64,000 nt of DNA from Geobacter sp. UBA6151 (lineage in GTDB: Bacteria; Desulfobacterota; Desulfuromonadia; Geobacterales; Pseudopelobacteraceae), in NCBI GenBank assembly GCA_002423105.1, contig DIUT01000037.1, positions 1 to 64,000 on the forward strand, given 5' to 3'. The notes under the pieces were generated by a model that worked only from the letters and a program-made list of their open reading frames with translations, was not told where the DNA came from and did not search any database. Positions 8,374 through 17,861 of this stretch are shown here, one piece after another (position 1 is the first letter of the stretch; each line of letters opens with the position of its first letter). A program made the position numbers and the translations under genes.

Positions 8374-8539
8374 TGTGTTTGTATCATGTTGGTGCGTCTC
8401 TCCACAGAAAACAGCTTCTTAGAAGGTTTTTTTCGTGCTGGTGGATTGTGAAAGACGGCACGAAACCTGCAATAAAAATGTGTCTGTCAAACAGTCGACA
8501 GATAAGCTGGTGTGAGATTTTCAAGGGACAGTAAACTAC

Positions 8540-10630
8540 ATGGCAAACGGAAATTCGGTACAGGCGCTTGAACTGACAAACTACAGAAAACACTCTGACA
8601 TTTATGTCGCAGTTGGAGTAATCGGCATTCTCGCGCTGATGATTATTCCGTTGCCAGCATTAATATTGGATGTTTTTCTGGCTGCCAGCATCACGATTTC
8701 GCTGGCCATACTGCTTGTCTGTCTTTACACGCGACAAGTGCTTGAATTTTCGGTTTTTCCTTCTGTGTTACTTGTAACTACTTTGTTTCGTCTGGCGCTG
8801 AACATTGCCGGTACCAGGCTTATTCTGCTCCATGGCAATGAGGGAACCGGTGCGGCTGGCGCGGTGATAAAGGCATTTGGTTCCTTTGTGGTTGGCGGCA
8901 ATTACGTAGTTGGTGCGGTCATGTTTCTCATTCTGGTGGTTATAAATTTTGTGGTTATCACCAAGGGTGCCGGCAGGGTTGCCGAAGTGGCTGCACGCTT
9001 TACGCTGGATGCGCTGCCAGGCAAGCAGATGGCTATTGATGCGGATCTTTCGGCGGGATACCTTACGGAAAAAGAAGCACGAAAGCGGCGTGAAAATATT
9101 CGCAGAGAAGCAGACTTTTACGGAGCAATGGACGGCGCCAGTAAGTTCGTTCGTGGTGATGCCATTGCCGGTATCCTGATCATGCTGATCAATATTTTCG
9201 GTGGTCTTATTATCGGAATCTGGCAACAGGGAATGCCTATTGAATTAGCTTTGACCAATTACACCCTGCTGACTATTGGTGAGGGACTGGTGGCACAGAT
9301 ACCGGCGCTGATAATCTCCACTGCTGCCGGTATCATCGTTACCCGTACTGCTGACGAAAATAACTTTGGTCATGAACTGACCGGCCAGTTCCTTAATTAT
9401 CCAAAAGCGTTTTACGTTGTATCAGGGGTGATGTTTCTCTTTGCAATGATTCCCGGCTTGCCTCATTTTGCGTTTTTTTTGATGTCGGCAGTAGCTTGGA
9501 TGATAGGCCGGATGTCACGTGAAATGGCTCAGGTAGTTGAGGATGAAACAGCAGCAGCTGAGGCTGCTGTTGCGGAAGAGGCGATGGACCAGACATCGGC
9601 CATTCGCCCTCTTGATACGCTTGAGCTGGAGGTGGGATACGGTCTCGTGCCTATGGTGGATGCTGCTCAGGATGGAGAACTTCTGGAGCGAATCCGCTCG
9701 ATTCGCCGCCAGTTTGCACAGAAGATGGGTTTTGTGGTTCCGCCAATCCACATTCATGACAATCTACAGTTAAAGCCGTATGAATATAACATCCTTATTC
9801 GCGGTGCCCGTGTCGGAGGGAGTGAGTTGACTGGTCAGTATCTGGCCATGGATTCCGGCTCGGTTATGAGCCAGATAGGTGGTTCAACAGTCAAGGAGCC
9901 GGTATTTGGATTGCCAGCGGTCTGGATACGCAGCGAAGACCGTGAGCAGGCCCAGGTAAATGGTTATACCGTCGTTGATAGTACGACGGTTATTGCAACA
10001 CATATCAGTGAAACCATTAAGCGTTATGCCCATGAACTGGTGGGACGTCAGGAGATGCAACAACTGCTGGACAACGTGGCTGTGACAGCGCCGAAGGTGG
10101 TGGATGAGCTGATTCCCGGACAGCTTGGTCTGGGCGTGGTGCTGCGTGTCGTTAAGAACCTGCTGAAAGAAGGTATATCTATCCGCGATCTGCGCACTGT
10201 GCTTGAATCGCTGGCAGACTATGCAGGTCTTACCAAAGACCCTGATGTCTTGACCGAATTTGTGCGACAGTCTTTGGGACGGTTTATCGTTGACCAGTTC
10301 AAAATGGATGATGAAACCCTCTATCTGGTGACTTTGGATCGTGAGGTTGAGGATCTGATCGCTGAAGCGATTCAGCCATCTGACCAGGGGAGCTTTCTTG
10401 CAATAGAGCCGGCCATAGCACAGCAGATAATCACTTCAATCCGTACCATGGTTGACCGTTTCGGTATCTATGGAGCCCAACCAGTGGTGCTTGCTTCTCC
10501 AACTATCCGCAGGCATGTCAAAAAATTGATTGAGCGTTTTGTGCCCCATGTTGCAATCTTGTCCCATAACGAGATTCCACAGAATGTAAAAATTCAGTCG
10601 TTAGGAGTGGTGAGCGTCAATGCTGGTTAA
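8540..10630 (+). CDS. flhA: Flagellar export protein FlhA
   Basis: This 696-residue protein has the FHIPEP family layout: eight N-terminal transmembrane helices (to about residue 330) and a large cytoplasmic domain that binds chaperone-cargo complexes. The FHIPEP signature is seen at about residues 145-170 (GRVAEVAARFTLDALPGKQM, IDADLSAG). FlhA powers export using the proton motive force. The start is the first ATG of the conserved frame, with AAGGGA about 12 nt upstream. It overlaps flhF by 11 bp. Confidence 0.97.
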   Translation: MANGNSVQALELTNYRKHSDIYVAVGVIGILALMIIPLPALILDVFLAASITISLAILLVCLYTRQVLEFSVFPSVLLVTTLFRLALNIAGTRLILLHGNEGTGAAGAVIKAFGSFVVGGNYVVGAVMFLILVVINFVVITKGAGRVAEVAARFTLDALPGKQMAIDADLSAGYLTEKEARKRRENIRREADFYGAMDGASKFVRGDAIAGILIMLINIFGGLIIGIWQQGMPIELALTNYTLLTIGEGLVAQIPALIISTAAGIIVTRTADENNFGHELTGQFLNYPKAFYVVSGVMFLFAMIPGLPHFAFFLMSAVAWMIGRMSREMAQVVEDETAAAEAAVAEEAMDQTSAIRPLDTLELEVGYGLVPMVDAAQDGELLERIRSIRRQFAQKMGFVVPPIHIHDNLQLKPYEYNILIRGARVGGSELTGQYLAMDSGSVMSQIGGSTVKEPVFGLPAVWIRSEDREQAQVNGYTVVDSTTVIATHISETIKRYAHELVGRQEMQQLLDNVAVTAPKVVDELIPGQLGLGVVLRVVKNLLKEGISIRDLRTVLESLADYAGLTKDPDVLTEFVRQSLGRFIVDQFKMDDETLYLVTLDREVEDLIAEAIQPSDQGSFLAIEPAIAQQIITSIRTMVDRFGIYGAQPVVLASPTIRRHVKKLIERFVPHVAILSHNEIPQNVKIQSLGVVSVNAG

Positions 10631-11957
10631 AACTTTTCAGGCTCCAACCATGGCTGAAGCCTTGCGTCTGGTCAAAGCAGAACTTGGACCGGACGCTATG
10701 ATACTTTCCACAAAAAAGGAACAGATTGGTGGAATATTTGGCTTTTTCAGCAAGCAGGTAGTCAAGGTAACGGCGGCGATCGATCCGCAACGTCCTGCGC
10801 CACCACCGCCACCACCACCAGTACGAGAACGTCCCGAGCGGGAGCGTACTGCCAAGGAGGAGTTTGAAAACTCCATGCTGGGGCCCTTGGCTCGTGAGAT
10901 TAAGGAGTTGCGGGAACGCGTGGAGGTGCTGGCGCGAAAGGATGATGGGGAGCGTCCGTCACCTGTTGCAGCGCCGGGTGGAGATGTAACACTCCGCCCT
11001 GGGGCCGATGGTGCTATAAATTTAAATAATATTCCCCGGCAGGATTTGGAGGAGATCAAGAAACTGCTCTTAAATACCTTGGTGAAAAGTCAGGAGGGGA
11101 ATGTCAAGGCGGTGCAGTGGCCTGAGGCCAAACCGGAGGGTTCTGATGCCCCTGATGCTGCCGAAGATGATTCTTTCTCGCCTTTGCAGCGGGAGTTGGA
11201 GCGGCAGGGAATTTCTCCCGAAGGCAAGCAGAAGATTTTGGAGACGATGCAGTCCTTACCGATGGAGCAATCCGCGCAGTCATTGAAAGGACGTCTTGGT
11301 CAGGTATTTGGTTCTCTGATCAAGTTTGCCGGTCTGTTGCGCTTGAAAAAAAATGCGCCGCGGGTCATCGCCCTGGTAGGACCCACCGGCGTTGGTAAAA
11401 CCACTACAACAGCCAAGTTGGCGGCCATGTACGCCCTGAACCGGGGAAACAAGGTTGCGCTCATTACTATGGATATCTTCCGGGTGGGGGCAGTTGAACA
11501 GTTGAAAACATACAGCAGGATCATGGGGATTCCGCTGGAGGTGGCATCAACGGCAAAAGAGCTGGAAAAAGCAGTCAAACAGCATGGCCAATCGGATCTT
11601 ATCCTGATTGACACTGCTGGACGCAGTCATAAAGACACGGAAAAGCTGGAAGAAATGAAGACATTTTTGGAAAATACTGTTCAACCGGATATCTTTCTGT
11701 GTCTTTCCGCTGCCACCAAGGATCGTGAACTGGAAGAAATCCTTAACCGCTTCAGCATATTACCGATCAGTAAAGTAGTATTCACCAAGGTTGATGAGTG
11801 CGAAAGCGTTGGTTGCATTATCAATCTGCTGCTCAAGACCAATCTTCAATTGGCCTTTTTCACCAATGGTCAGCGGGTTCCAGAGGATATTGAGGTGGCC
11901 ACCTCGGAAAAACTGGCAGAACTGATTTTGAAGGAGAGTACCGATGAGCGCGGTTAG
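10620..11957 (+). CDS. flhF: Flagellar placement GTPase FlhF
   Basis: This 445-residue SRP-type GTPase has a short N-terminal B domain, a proline-rich linker (about residues 58-70), and an NG domain. G1 is GPTGVGKTTTTAKLA (about residue 252), G3 is DTAGR and G4 is TKVDE. FlhF recruits the first flagellar components to the pole and works with the ATPase FlhG encoded next. Overlap with flhA (11 bp) and flhG (14 bp) indicates one transcript. Presence of this pair suggests polar flagellation (inference). Confidence 0.96.
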   Translation: MLVKTFQAPTMAEALRLVKAELGPDAMILSTKKEQIGGIFGFFSKQVVKVTAAIDPQRPAPPPPPPPVRERPERERTAKEEFENSMLGPLAREIKELRERVEVLARKDDGERPSPVAAPGGDVTLRPGADGAINLNNIPRQDLEEIKKLLLNTLVKSQEGNVKAVQWPEAKPEGSDAPDAAEDDSFSPLQRELERQGISPEGKQKILETMQSLPMEQSAQSLKGRLGQVFGSLIKFAGLLRLKKNAPRVIALVGPTGVGKTTTTAKLAAMYALNRGNKVALITMDIFRVGAVEQLKTYSRIMGIPLEVASTAKELEKAVKQHGQSDLILIDTAGRSHKDTEKLEEMKTFLENTVQPDIFLCLSAATKDRELEEILNRFSILPISKVVFTKVDECESVGCIINLLLKTNLQLAFFTNGQRVPEDIEVATSEKLAELILKESTDERG

Positions 11958-12873
11958 AGAGACCGGCGATCAGGCTGATACTCTCCGCCAGATGGCCCGC
12001 ACAGCAAAAATGGCCGTCCAAAATGGTAGTGAAGGCGTACAGCTTGAAGACGCGCATGGTATACGGGTTATTGCGGTCACCAGCGGTAAAGGCGGGGTGG
12101 GCAAAAGTAATGTGGTTGCCAACCTGGCCATGTCTCTGGCTGCCAAAGGAAAGCGGATACTGATTATTGATGCTGACCTGGGCGTTGGTAATATGGATGT
12201 GCTGTTGGGACTTTCTCCCCAGTACAATCTGAATCACGTCCTATCTGGTGAGAAGACGCTCTCTGAAATAATTATTGACGTGGCCCCTAATGTTAAGCTG
12301 ATTCCGGCCGGTTCAGGGGTTCAGGAGTATACAAGCCTCGGCCAGCACGAAAAAATGAAGATGCTGGATGAGCTGGACATGTTGGATGAAGTGTTTGACA
12401 TTATGTTCATTGATACCGAGGCCGGAATTTCCGAAAACGTCACCTATTTTACGGTGGCAGCCCAGGAAATTCTGGTGGTGGTGACGCCGGAACCAACATC
12501 AATAACCGATGCGTATGCCTTGATAAAGTTGTTGGCCACCCGTTATTCAGAGCATCATTTCAAAGTGCTCGTAAATATGGCCCGGGATAGCGAGGATGCT
12601 CTTGAAGTATTTAGGAAGTTGGCGAATGTGGCAGGGCGATTCCTTGACATTTCCTTGGACTATCTGGGCTGCGTGGTGCGGGATGAACGGCTGATAGATG
12701 CGGTGAAAAAGCAGAAAGCGGTGTTTTCGCTGCATCCTGACTCGGATGCCGCCAATTGCTTTACCACCTTGGCATCCAGGATTATCGAAAATACCCGGCA
12801 AACCCGACTTAAGGGAACTATCCAGTTCTTCTTCCGCCGGTACCTTGAAGGTCCTGGATCAAACGGTATATGA
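11944..12873 (+). CDS. flhG: Flagellar number regulator FlhG (MinD-like ATPase)
   Basis: This 309-residue MinD/ParA ATPase carries the deviant Walker A motif TSGKGGVGKSNVVANLA at about residues 47-63. It also has DADLGVGNMDVLLG and FIDTEAGISENV. FlhG (FleN, YlxH) limits flagellum number together with FlhF. The N-terminus (about 25 residues before the ATPase) resembles the FlhF-activating segment (ADTLRQMA). It overlaps flhF by 14 bp and fliA by 4 bp. Confidence 0.94.
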   Translation: MSAVRETGDQADTLRQMARTAKMAVQNGSEGVQLEDAHGIRVIAVTSGKGGVGKSNVVANLAMSLAAKGKRILIIDADLGVGNMDVLLGLSPQYNLNHVLSGEKTLSEIIIDVAPNVKLIPAGSGVQEYTSLGQHEKMKMLDELDMLDEVFDIMFIDTEAGISENVTYFTVAAQEILVVVTPEPTSITDAYALIKLLATRYSEHHFKVLVNMARDSEDALEVFRKLANVAGRFLDISLDYLGCVVRDERLIDAVKKQKAVFSLHPDSDAANCFTTLASRIIENTRQTRLKGTIQFFFRRYLEGPGSNGI

Positions 12874-13622
12874 GCCGGTTCCGGGTGTATGAAGAACAGT
12901 CTGGAGAACGAAGCTGGCAGCAACGGGAAACACTAATACTGCAGCATCTGCCGTTGGTGAAGTATCTGGTTAACCGCATATCGGCTCAACTGCCGGCACA
13001 TCTGGACAGCCAGGATTTGGCAAGCGCGGCGGTAATAGGTCTGGTAAATGCTGCTGACCGTTTTGATGCAGGCCGGGGAGTTCAGTTCAAGACCTTTGCC
13101 GAGCAGCATATCCGGGGAGCGATTCTTGACGAATTGCGAGCCAACGACAGCATGAGCCGTACGATGCGTGACAAGTACAAACTGGTTGACCGCGAAATGC
13201 GGAAGCTTGAGCAACATCTTGGGCGTTCCCCCACCGGTCAGGAGATAGCAGAAGGTTTGCAGATCAGTATGGATGACTATCATGGTCTACTGGATGATAT
13301 TCATGAGTTTAGCTTTATCAGTCTTGATGACAGTTGGGACGATGATGAGGGCCATACAGTAAATATTGCCGATGTCCTGCGTGACGATGACGAAAAGGGA
13401 CCTCAGCAACAGGTGATGAACCGGCAGCTTACAGAAGTGATGGTGACGGCCATAGAGTCCTTGCCTGAAAAAGAGCGTCTGGCAGTTACCTTGTATTATT
13501 ATGAAGAGATGAACCTGAAAGAGATAGGCGCGGTACTGCATCTTACCGAGTCCAGGATTTGTCAGATATTGAGTCAAGCCATGGTAAGGCTGCGTAGCAA
13601 GATGAAACAGTTCCGCCCCTGA
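12870..13622 (+). CDS. fliA: Flagellar sigma factor FliA (sigma-28)
   Basis: This 250-residue sigma factor has region 2 (DLASAAVIGLVNAADRFDA, then FAEQHIRGAILDELR), region 3 (DKYKLVDREMRKLEQHLG) and region 4 with a C-terminal helix-turn-helix (EEMNLKEIGAVLHLTESRIC). It matches the FliA/WhiG family and directs late flagellar promoters. Its usual anti-sigma partner FlgM was not found in this window. The ATG overlaps flhG by 4 bp, and flgF follows after 13 bp. Confidence 0.95.
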   Translation: MSRFRVYEEQSGERSWQQRETLILQHLPLVKYLVNRISAQLPAHLDSQDLASAAVIGLVNAADRFDAGRGVQFKTFAEQHIRGAILDELRANDSMSRTMRDKYKLVDREMRKLEQHLGRSPTGQEIAEGLQISMDDYHGLLDDIHEFSFISLDDSWDDDEGHTVNIADVLRDDDEKGPQQQVMNRQLTEVMVTAIESLPEKERLAVTLYYYEEMNLKEIGAVLHLTESRICQILSQAMVRLRSKMKQFRP

Positions 13623-13635
13623 AAGGAGTCGTATA

Positions 13636-14397
13636 ATGAACAGTGGCATGTATTCAGCCCTGTCGGGAAATTTGGCGGCCATGAAACAAATGGATGTTCT
13701 TACCAATAACCTGGCGAATGCTGCAACCAATGGTTATAAGCAGGATCGGATAGTGTTTGACAGTTTGCTGGCCGGTAACTTGAAGCCCCCGGCTGTTCCG
13801 GAGGGACAAACGGCTGACCCGGTCCTTCTGGGAGATCGGATGCTGACCGATCATAGCCCGGGATCCCTGCGCCAAACCGGCAATCCGCTGGATGTCGCTG
13901 TGCAGGGAGACGGTTTCTTTGCCGTGACAACTCCTGAAGGGACGGCTTATACACGTCAGGGTAGCTTCAGGCTTGCTACAGACGGAACCCTGATAACTGC
14001 CAATGGCTATCCGGTTCAGTCACAGAACGGCCAGCCGATTGTCATAAACGTTGCGGCGCAGGCTACCGCTGGCAAGCCATCAGTTGATAGCCAGGGAACG
14101 ATTACCCTGAATGGTGAACAGATGGGGACACTGGGTGTTTTTGACTTCCCCAAGCCATACCAGCTTAATAAGGTAGCCGGAACTTTCTTTGTGCCGACAG
14201 ACCAAGGTGTCGTGCCACAACCGGTCAGCCCCAACACAACGGTTACGCAGGGTGCTCTGGAAGAGTCCAATGTAAATACCGTTTCGGCGATGGTGCAGAT
14301 GATAGAGGCCAGCAGATACTTTGAAACCTGCCAGAAAGTGATCCGTAGTTATGATGATATGGCGGCCAAGGCTGTTAACGATTTGGCCAGAGTTTAA
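13636..14397 (+). CDS. flgF: Flagellar proximal rod protein FlgF
   Basis: This 253-residue axial protein begins with the rod/hook pattern (MNSGMYSALSGNLAAMKQMD, then LTNNLANAATNGYKQD). It ends with the matching C-terminal helix (ESNVNTVSAMVQMIEASRYF). FlgF and FlgG are paralogues. The divergent LTNNLANAATNGYK and the gene order flgF-flgG decide which is which. A GAAAGGAGTC ribosome site lies just before the start. It is secreted through the flagellar gate and has no signal peptide. Confidence 0.92.
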   Translation: MNSGMYSALSGNLAAMKQMDVLTNNLANAATNGYKQDRIVFDSLLAGNLKPPAVPEGQTADPVLLGDRMLTDHSPGSLRQTGNPLDVAVQGDGFFAVTTPEGTAYTRQGSFRLATDGTLITANGYPVQSQNGQPIVINVAAQATAGKPSVDSQGTITLNGEQMGTLGVFDFPKPYQLNKVAGTFFVPTDQGVVPQPVSPNTTVTQGALEESNVNTVSAMVQMIEASRYFETCQKVIRSYDDMAAKAVNDLARV

Positions 14398-14418
14398 CGG
14401 AAAAAGGAGTAACCGATC

Positions 14419-15207
14419 ATGATGAGATCCTTGTGGACCGCAGCGTCCGGTATGAATTCACAAACCCAGAACATGAACGTCATTGCCAATAACCTGGCTA
14501 ACGTTAATACCACCGGCTTCAAGAAGAGCCGTGCTGACTTTCAGGATTTGATGTACCAGACCGTACAGAATCCAGGTTCGCCGTCTACCAATGCCAACCA
14601 GATTCCGGTGGGCATCCAGTTCGGTATGGGGTCCAAGCTGGCCGCAGTTTCCAAGCAATTTACGCCCGGCGATTTCCAGCATACGGGCGGGCAACTGGAC
14701 CTTGCCATTGAGGGGGACGGATTTTTCCAGATTCAGATGCCGGACGGCAGCACTTCCTATACCAGGGCAGGCGCCTTCAAAATGGACAGCAACGGCAGGG
14801 TTGTGACATCGGATGGCTACGCGATGTTGCCGGAGATGGTCATTCCCAATAACTCCACCAAGATCACTGTCGGTACCGATGGCACGGTATCGGTTGTGCA
14901 GGCTGGGCAGACTGCACCCTCTACCGTTGGTAATATCCAATTGGCAACCTTTAATAATCCAGCCGGTCTTTCTTCCATGGGAAAAAACTTCTATCAGCAG
15001 ACCGACGCCTCAGGCAATGCCACCACCGGTACACCCGGTCAGAACGCTCTGGGTACTATTGGACAGGGATTTCTGGAGATGAGCAATGTCAATGTGGCTG
15101 AAGAGATGGTTAATATGATTGTTGGTCAGCGGGCATATGAGGCCAATTCAAAAGCGATTACGACGTCTGATGAGATGCTGCAACTGGCTAACAACCTCAA
15201 ACGCTGA
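14419..15207 (+). CDS. flgG: Flagellar distal rod protein FlgG
   Basis: This 262-residue protein has the classic FlgG N-terminus (SLWTAASGMNSQTQNMNVIA, then NNLANVNTTGFKKSR) and C-terminus (EMSNVNVAEEMVNMIVGQRA). FlgG forms the distal rod. Two ATGs are adjacent (14419 and 14422) behind AAAAAGGAGT; either may be used. Length and core agree with family norms. The end overlaps flgA by one base. Confidence 0.96.
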   Translation: MMRSLWTAASGMNSQTQNMNVIANNLANVNTTGFKKSRADFQDLMYQTVQNPGSPSTNANQIPVGIQFGMGSKLAAVSKQFTPGDFQHTGGQLDLAIEGDGFFQIQMPDGSTSYTRAGAFKMDSNGRVVTSDGYAMLPEMVIPNNSTKITVGTDGTVSVVQAGQTAPSTVGNIQLATFNNPAGLSSMGKNFYQQTDASGNATTGTPGQNALGTIGQGFLEMSNVNVAEEMVNMIVGQRAYEANSKAITTSDEMLQLANNLKR

Positions 15208-15932
15208 TGCTGAAGCCTGACAGACTGTTCATATGTTGTCTTTTGGTGGTGCTGGTGTTTGTTTCGACAGGTTATGGGCATGCTGCCCCTCTGGAGCCAT
15301 TGCCAGAGAAGGAGGTCAGGTCTGCAGTTGAGACGTTTCTTGGAACCCGTCTGGTGGACAAGGGGTGGCAGACAACTATCAGGCAGTTGAGTATACCGAA
15401 GGGGGTCATGGTTTCCAAAGGGGTGCGTGACCTTGAGATTGTTGCTCCTGCCAGTTGGCCCGGTTGGGGATCAGTAAGCTTGGCGTTGGTGGTACGGGTC
15501 AATGGTGTGGTGGAAAAAAACCTCTCCGTACGGCTCGTGGTTGAAGCGCAGACAGAAATGGTGGTTGCAACACGGCAAATATTGGCTGGTACGGTTTTGA
15601 GCGCGGGAGAATTGGCCATTCAGAAACAGGACATTGCGCTGTCGGCTGGGCACCATATACAACGGGTTGCCGATGCCGTTGGTAAAAAGAGCCGTACCAC
15701 AATCAGGGCAGGACATCCGGTACGCAACGATCAGCTTGTCAGTGTGCCGGTGATTATCAGCGGCCAGTTGGTCACTATCGTCCTTGAGCGTCCTGGATTA
15801 AGACTCACGGTTGCCGGACGAGCCAAGAGTTCTGGCGGTGTCGGCGATCTGATCAGAGTGGAGAACCTCGCCTCACGCAGGGAGCTTCCAGCCAGGGTTG
15901 TGGACTCCTCTACGGTTGAAGTAGGTTTTTGA
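15207..15932 (+). CDS. flgA: P-ring assembly chaperone FlgA
   Basis: This 241-residue protein has an N-terminal signal peptide (LFICCLLVVLVFVSTGYGHA) and a C-terminal SAF domain. The SAF domain begins around VVATRQILAGTVLSAGEL and continues through RTTIRAGHPVRNDQLV. FlgA helps FlgI assemble into the periplasmic P-ring. Its place directly before flgH and flgI supports the call. Start ATG overlaps the flgG stop (TGATG). Confidence 0.9.
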   Translation: MLKPDRLFICCLLVVLVFVSTGYGHAAPLEPLPEKEVRSAVETFLGTRLVDKGWQTTIRQLSIPKGVMVSKGVRDLEIVAPASWPGWGSVSLALVVRVNGVVEKNLSVRLVVEAQTEMVVATRQILAGTVLSAGELAIQKQDIALSAGHHIQRVADAVGKKSRTTIRAGHPVRNDQLVSVPVIISGQLVTIVLERPGLRLTVAGRAKSSGGVGDLIRVENLASRRELPARVVDSSTVEVGF

Positions 15933-15952
15933 AACCAGAAAGCTGGATAACT

Positions 15953-16630
15953 ATGAAACGAATTATCATAATGACAGGTGTATTTTGTTTGACGGGAGGT
16001 TGTGCCGTACAGCAGACCGAGGTGGTTACTCCCAGTTTTGACCAGCAAATACAGCAGCCAAGGGTAAACTACAGCAATGGTTCAATCTGGCAGGCATCGA
16101 GTGTCGCTCTGACAGAGGATGGCAAGGCTCGCCGTCTGGGGGATATTGTAACGGTGGTCATTGTCGAGACTGCCAGTGCAAGCAAGGAAGCGGCAACGGC
16201 AACGGGCCGGTCTTCGGAACTCAGTGCCGGTATACCAAACTTTATGGGGCTTGAAGGGTCAAAGATCATCACCAGCAATTTTGCTGACCTGAAGAATCTG
16301 ATAAATGCCAGTGCCAGTTCTACGTTTGACGGCAGCGGTTCAACCAGCCGCAAGGAAACACTGACGGCGACTATTACAGCCAAGGTTGTGGATGTATTGC
16401 CGAACGGTAATTTAAAGATTGAAGGTAGACGTAACGTCAAAGTAAACAATGAAGATCAGATTGTATCGGTCAAAGGAACCATCCGGCAGCGCGATATTTC
16501 GCCGGAAAACACCATAAATTCCATTTTTGTGGCTGATGCCCAGATCAGCTATTCCGGAGAGGGAATTATCTCTGATCGCCAGAAGCCGGGTTGGTTGATG
16601 AATGTGATCGACAAGGTCTGGCCGTTTTAA
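15953..16630 (+). CDS. flgH: Flagellar L-ring lipoprotein FlgH
   Basis: This 225-residue protein has a lipoprotein signal ending at LTGGC, then the FlgH domain (RLGDIVTVVIVETASASKEA; GNLKIEGRRNVKVNNEDQ; GTIRQRDISPENTI). FlgH forms the outer-membrane ring around the rod. The ATG at 15953 was chosen because the lipoprotein signal starts there. A TTG 24 bp upstream would overlap flgA and add eight non-conserved residues. The lipobox (T-G-G-C) is slightly off consensus. Confidence 0.94.
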   Translation: MKRIIIMTGVFCLTGGCAVQQTEVVTPSFDQQIQQPRVNYSNGSIWQASSVALTEDGKARRLGDIVTVVIVETASASKEAATATGRSSELSAGIPNFMGLEGSKIITSNFADLKNLINASASSTFDGSGSTSRKETLTATITAKVVDVLPNGNLKIEGRRNVKVNNEDQIVSVKGTIRQRDISPENTINSIFVADAQISYSGEGIISDRQKPGWLMNVIDKVWPF

Positions 16631-16643
16631 TGGGGAGTTGGCT

Positions 16644-17732
16644 ATGAAAAGAATAATTGGATCACTGCTAGTACTGGTATGTTTCGCCATGACTGCACAT
16701 GCAGCCAGAGTCAAGGATATTGCGGCGTTTGACGGGGTGCGCGACAACCAGCTGGCGGGGTATGGTCTCGTTGTTGGTTTGAATGGCAGTGGTGACAGTG
16801 ACCAGACCAAGTTTCCGGTCCAGTCACTGGTCAATATGCTGGAAAAAATGGGCGTTACGGTGAACCGCAACGACGTGAAGGTAAAAAACGTGGCTGCGGT
16901 GATGGTGACTGCTGCCCTGCCCCCTTTTGCCAAACAGGGGACCAAGCTTGATGTAACGGTTTCGTCGTTGGGGGATGCCAAGACTATTGCCGGCGGCACG
17001 TTGATAATGACGCCATTGCGGGGAGCCGACAATCAGGTGTATGCGGTTGCCCAAGGGTCGATTCTGACCAACTCCTTTGCCTTTGGTGGCCAAGGGGCTA
17101 CGATCAGCAAAAACCATCCCACTGCCGGTCGGATTGCCGCTGGCGCACTGGTGGAGCGGGAACTTCCCAATGTGCTGACCGGCAAGTCAAGTCTACGGCT
17201 GAATCTGTCACAGTCAGACTTCACAACAGCATCGCGTATTGTTGCCGCCATAAACGATCGCTTTTCCGGTAGCGCTGCCAGCGATGATGGCGGTTCTGTG
17301 ATGCTGCGGATACCAGATGCTTTTGCAACGCGGCCCGTTGAATTTATTGCACAGATTGAAAATATTGAGGTGGTGCAGGATACCCCGGCACGTGTGGTAG
17401 TGAACGAACGGACCGGCACCATTGTTATGGGCGACAAGGTCAGAATTTCGGGTGTTGCGGTTTCCCATGGAAATTTGGGGCTTACCATCAAGGAGAGCCC
17501 CAAGGTGTCGCAGCCATATCCGAAGTCCCAAGGCGAAACGGTTGTTGTCCCGGATACTCAGATGAAGGTGATGGAAGAGGTGAGGCGGCTGTCGGTACTA
17601 CCGGATGCCAATACAATTGGCGATGTGGTCCAGGGTCTGAATCTGCTGGGGGTTACGCCCCGCGATCTGATTTCTATTTTACAGGCGATAAAGGCTGCCG
17701 GGGCGCTTCAAGCTGAACTTGTCATCATATAA
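16644..17732 (+). CDS. flgI: Flagellar P-ring protein FlgI
   Basis: This 362-residue protein has a signal peptide (IIGSLLVLVCFAMTAHAA) and the FlgI family patterns NQLAGYGLVVGLNGSGDSD and GGTLIMTPLRGADNQVYAVA. FlgI polymerises into the P-ring in the peptidoglycan layer. The ATG at 16644 lies 6 nt after GGGGAG. A TTG two codons earlier is less likely. The last residues (GALQAELVII) are the standard family ending. Confidence 0.96.
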   Translation: MKRIIGSLLVLVCFAMTAHAARVKDIAAFDGVRDNQLAGYGLVVGLNGSGDSDQTKFPVQSLVNMLEKMGVTVNRNDVKVKNVAAVMVTAALPPFAKQGTKLDVTVSSLGDAKTIAGGTLIMTPLRGADNQVYAVAQGSILTNSFAFGGQGATISKNHPTAGRIAAGALVERELPNVLTGKSSLRLNLSQSDFTTASRIVAAINDRFSGSAASDDGGSVMLRIPDAFATRPVEFIAQIENIEVVQDTPARVVVNERTGTIVMGDKVRISGVAVSHGNLGLTIKESPKVSQPYPKSQGETVVVPDTQMKVMEEVRRLSVLPDANTIGDVVQGLNLLGVTPRDLISILQAIKAAGALQAELVII

Positions 17733-17750
17733 TGTCTTAAGGCTGTAAAC

Positions 17751-17810
17751 AAATAGCATGCGCATCTTGCATCTCAGCTAATATATAAAATGCAATGTGA
17801 CATGCTATTT
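17751..17810. repeat. Nested inverted repeat between flgI and flgJ
   Basis: Outer arms AAATAGCATG and CATGCTATTT are perfect 10-bp complements. An inner pair TTGCAT/ATGCAA is nested within them. The 60-nt structure sits in the 129-bp gap between flgI and flgJ, where other flagellar genes are tightly packed. It has no T-run, so it is not a standard terminator. It could be an attenuator, an RNA-processing site or an operator. Confidence 0.6.
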
Positions 17811-17827
17811 ATTTATAGCTCGTCTAT

Positions 17828-17854
17828 TGAAGAAAATGCGGTAAATGCCGATAG
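17828..17854 (+). promoter_or_regulatory. Candidate sigma-28 promoter before flgJ
   Basis: The -10-like box GCCGATAG matches the sigma-28 consensus GCCGATAA in 7 of 8 positions. TGAAG lies at the -35 position (consensus TAAAG) with 11 nt between the 8-nt boxes. Transcription would begin about at the flgJ ATG (17862), so an mRNA from it would be nearly leaderless for flgJ. It would serve flgJ-N-K-L, genes often controlled late in assembly. Confidence 0.45.
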
Positions 17855-17861
17855 GATACTC

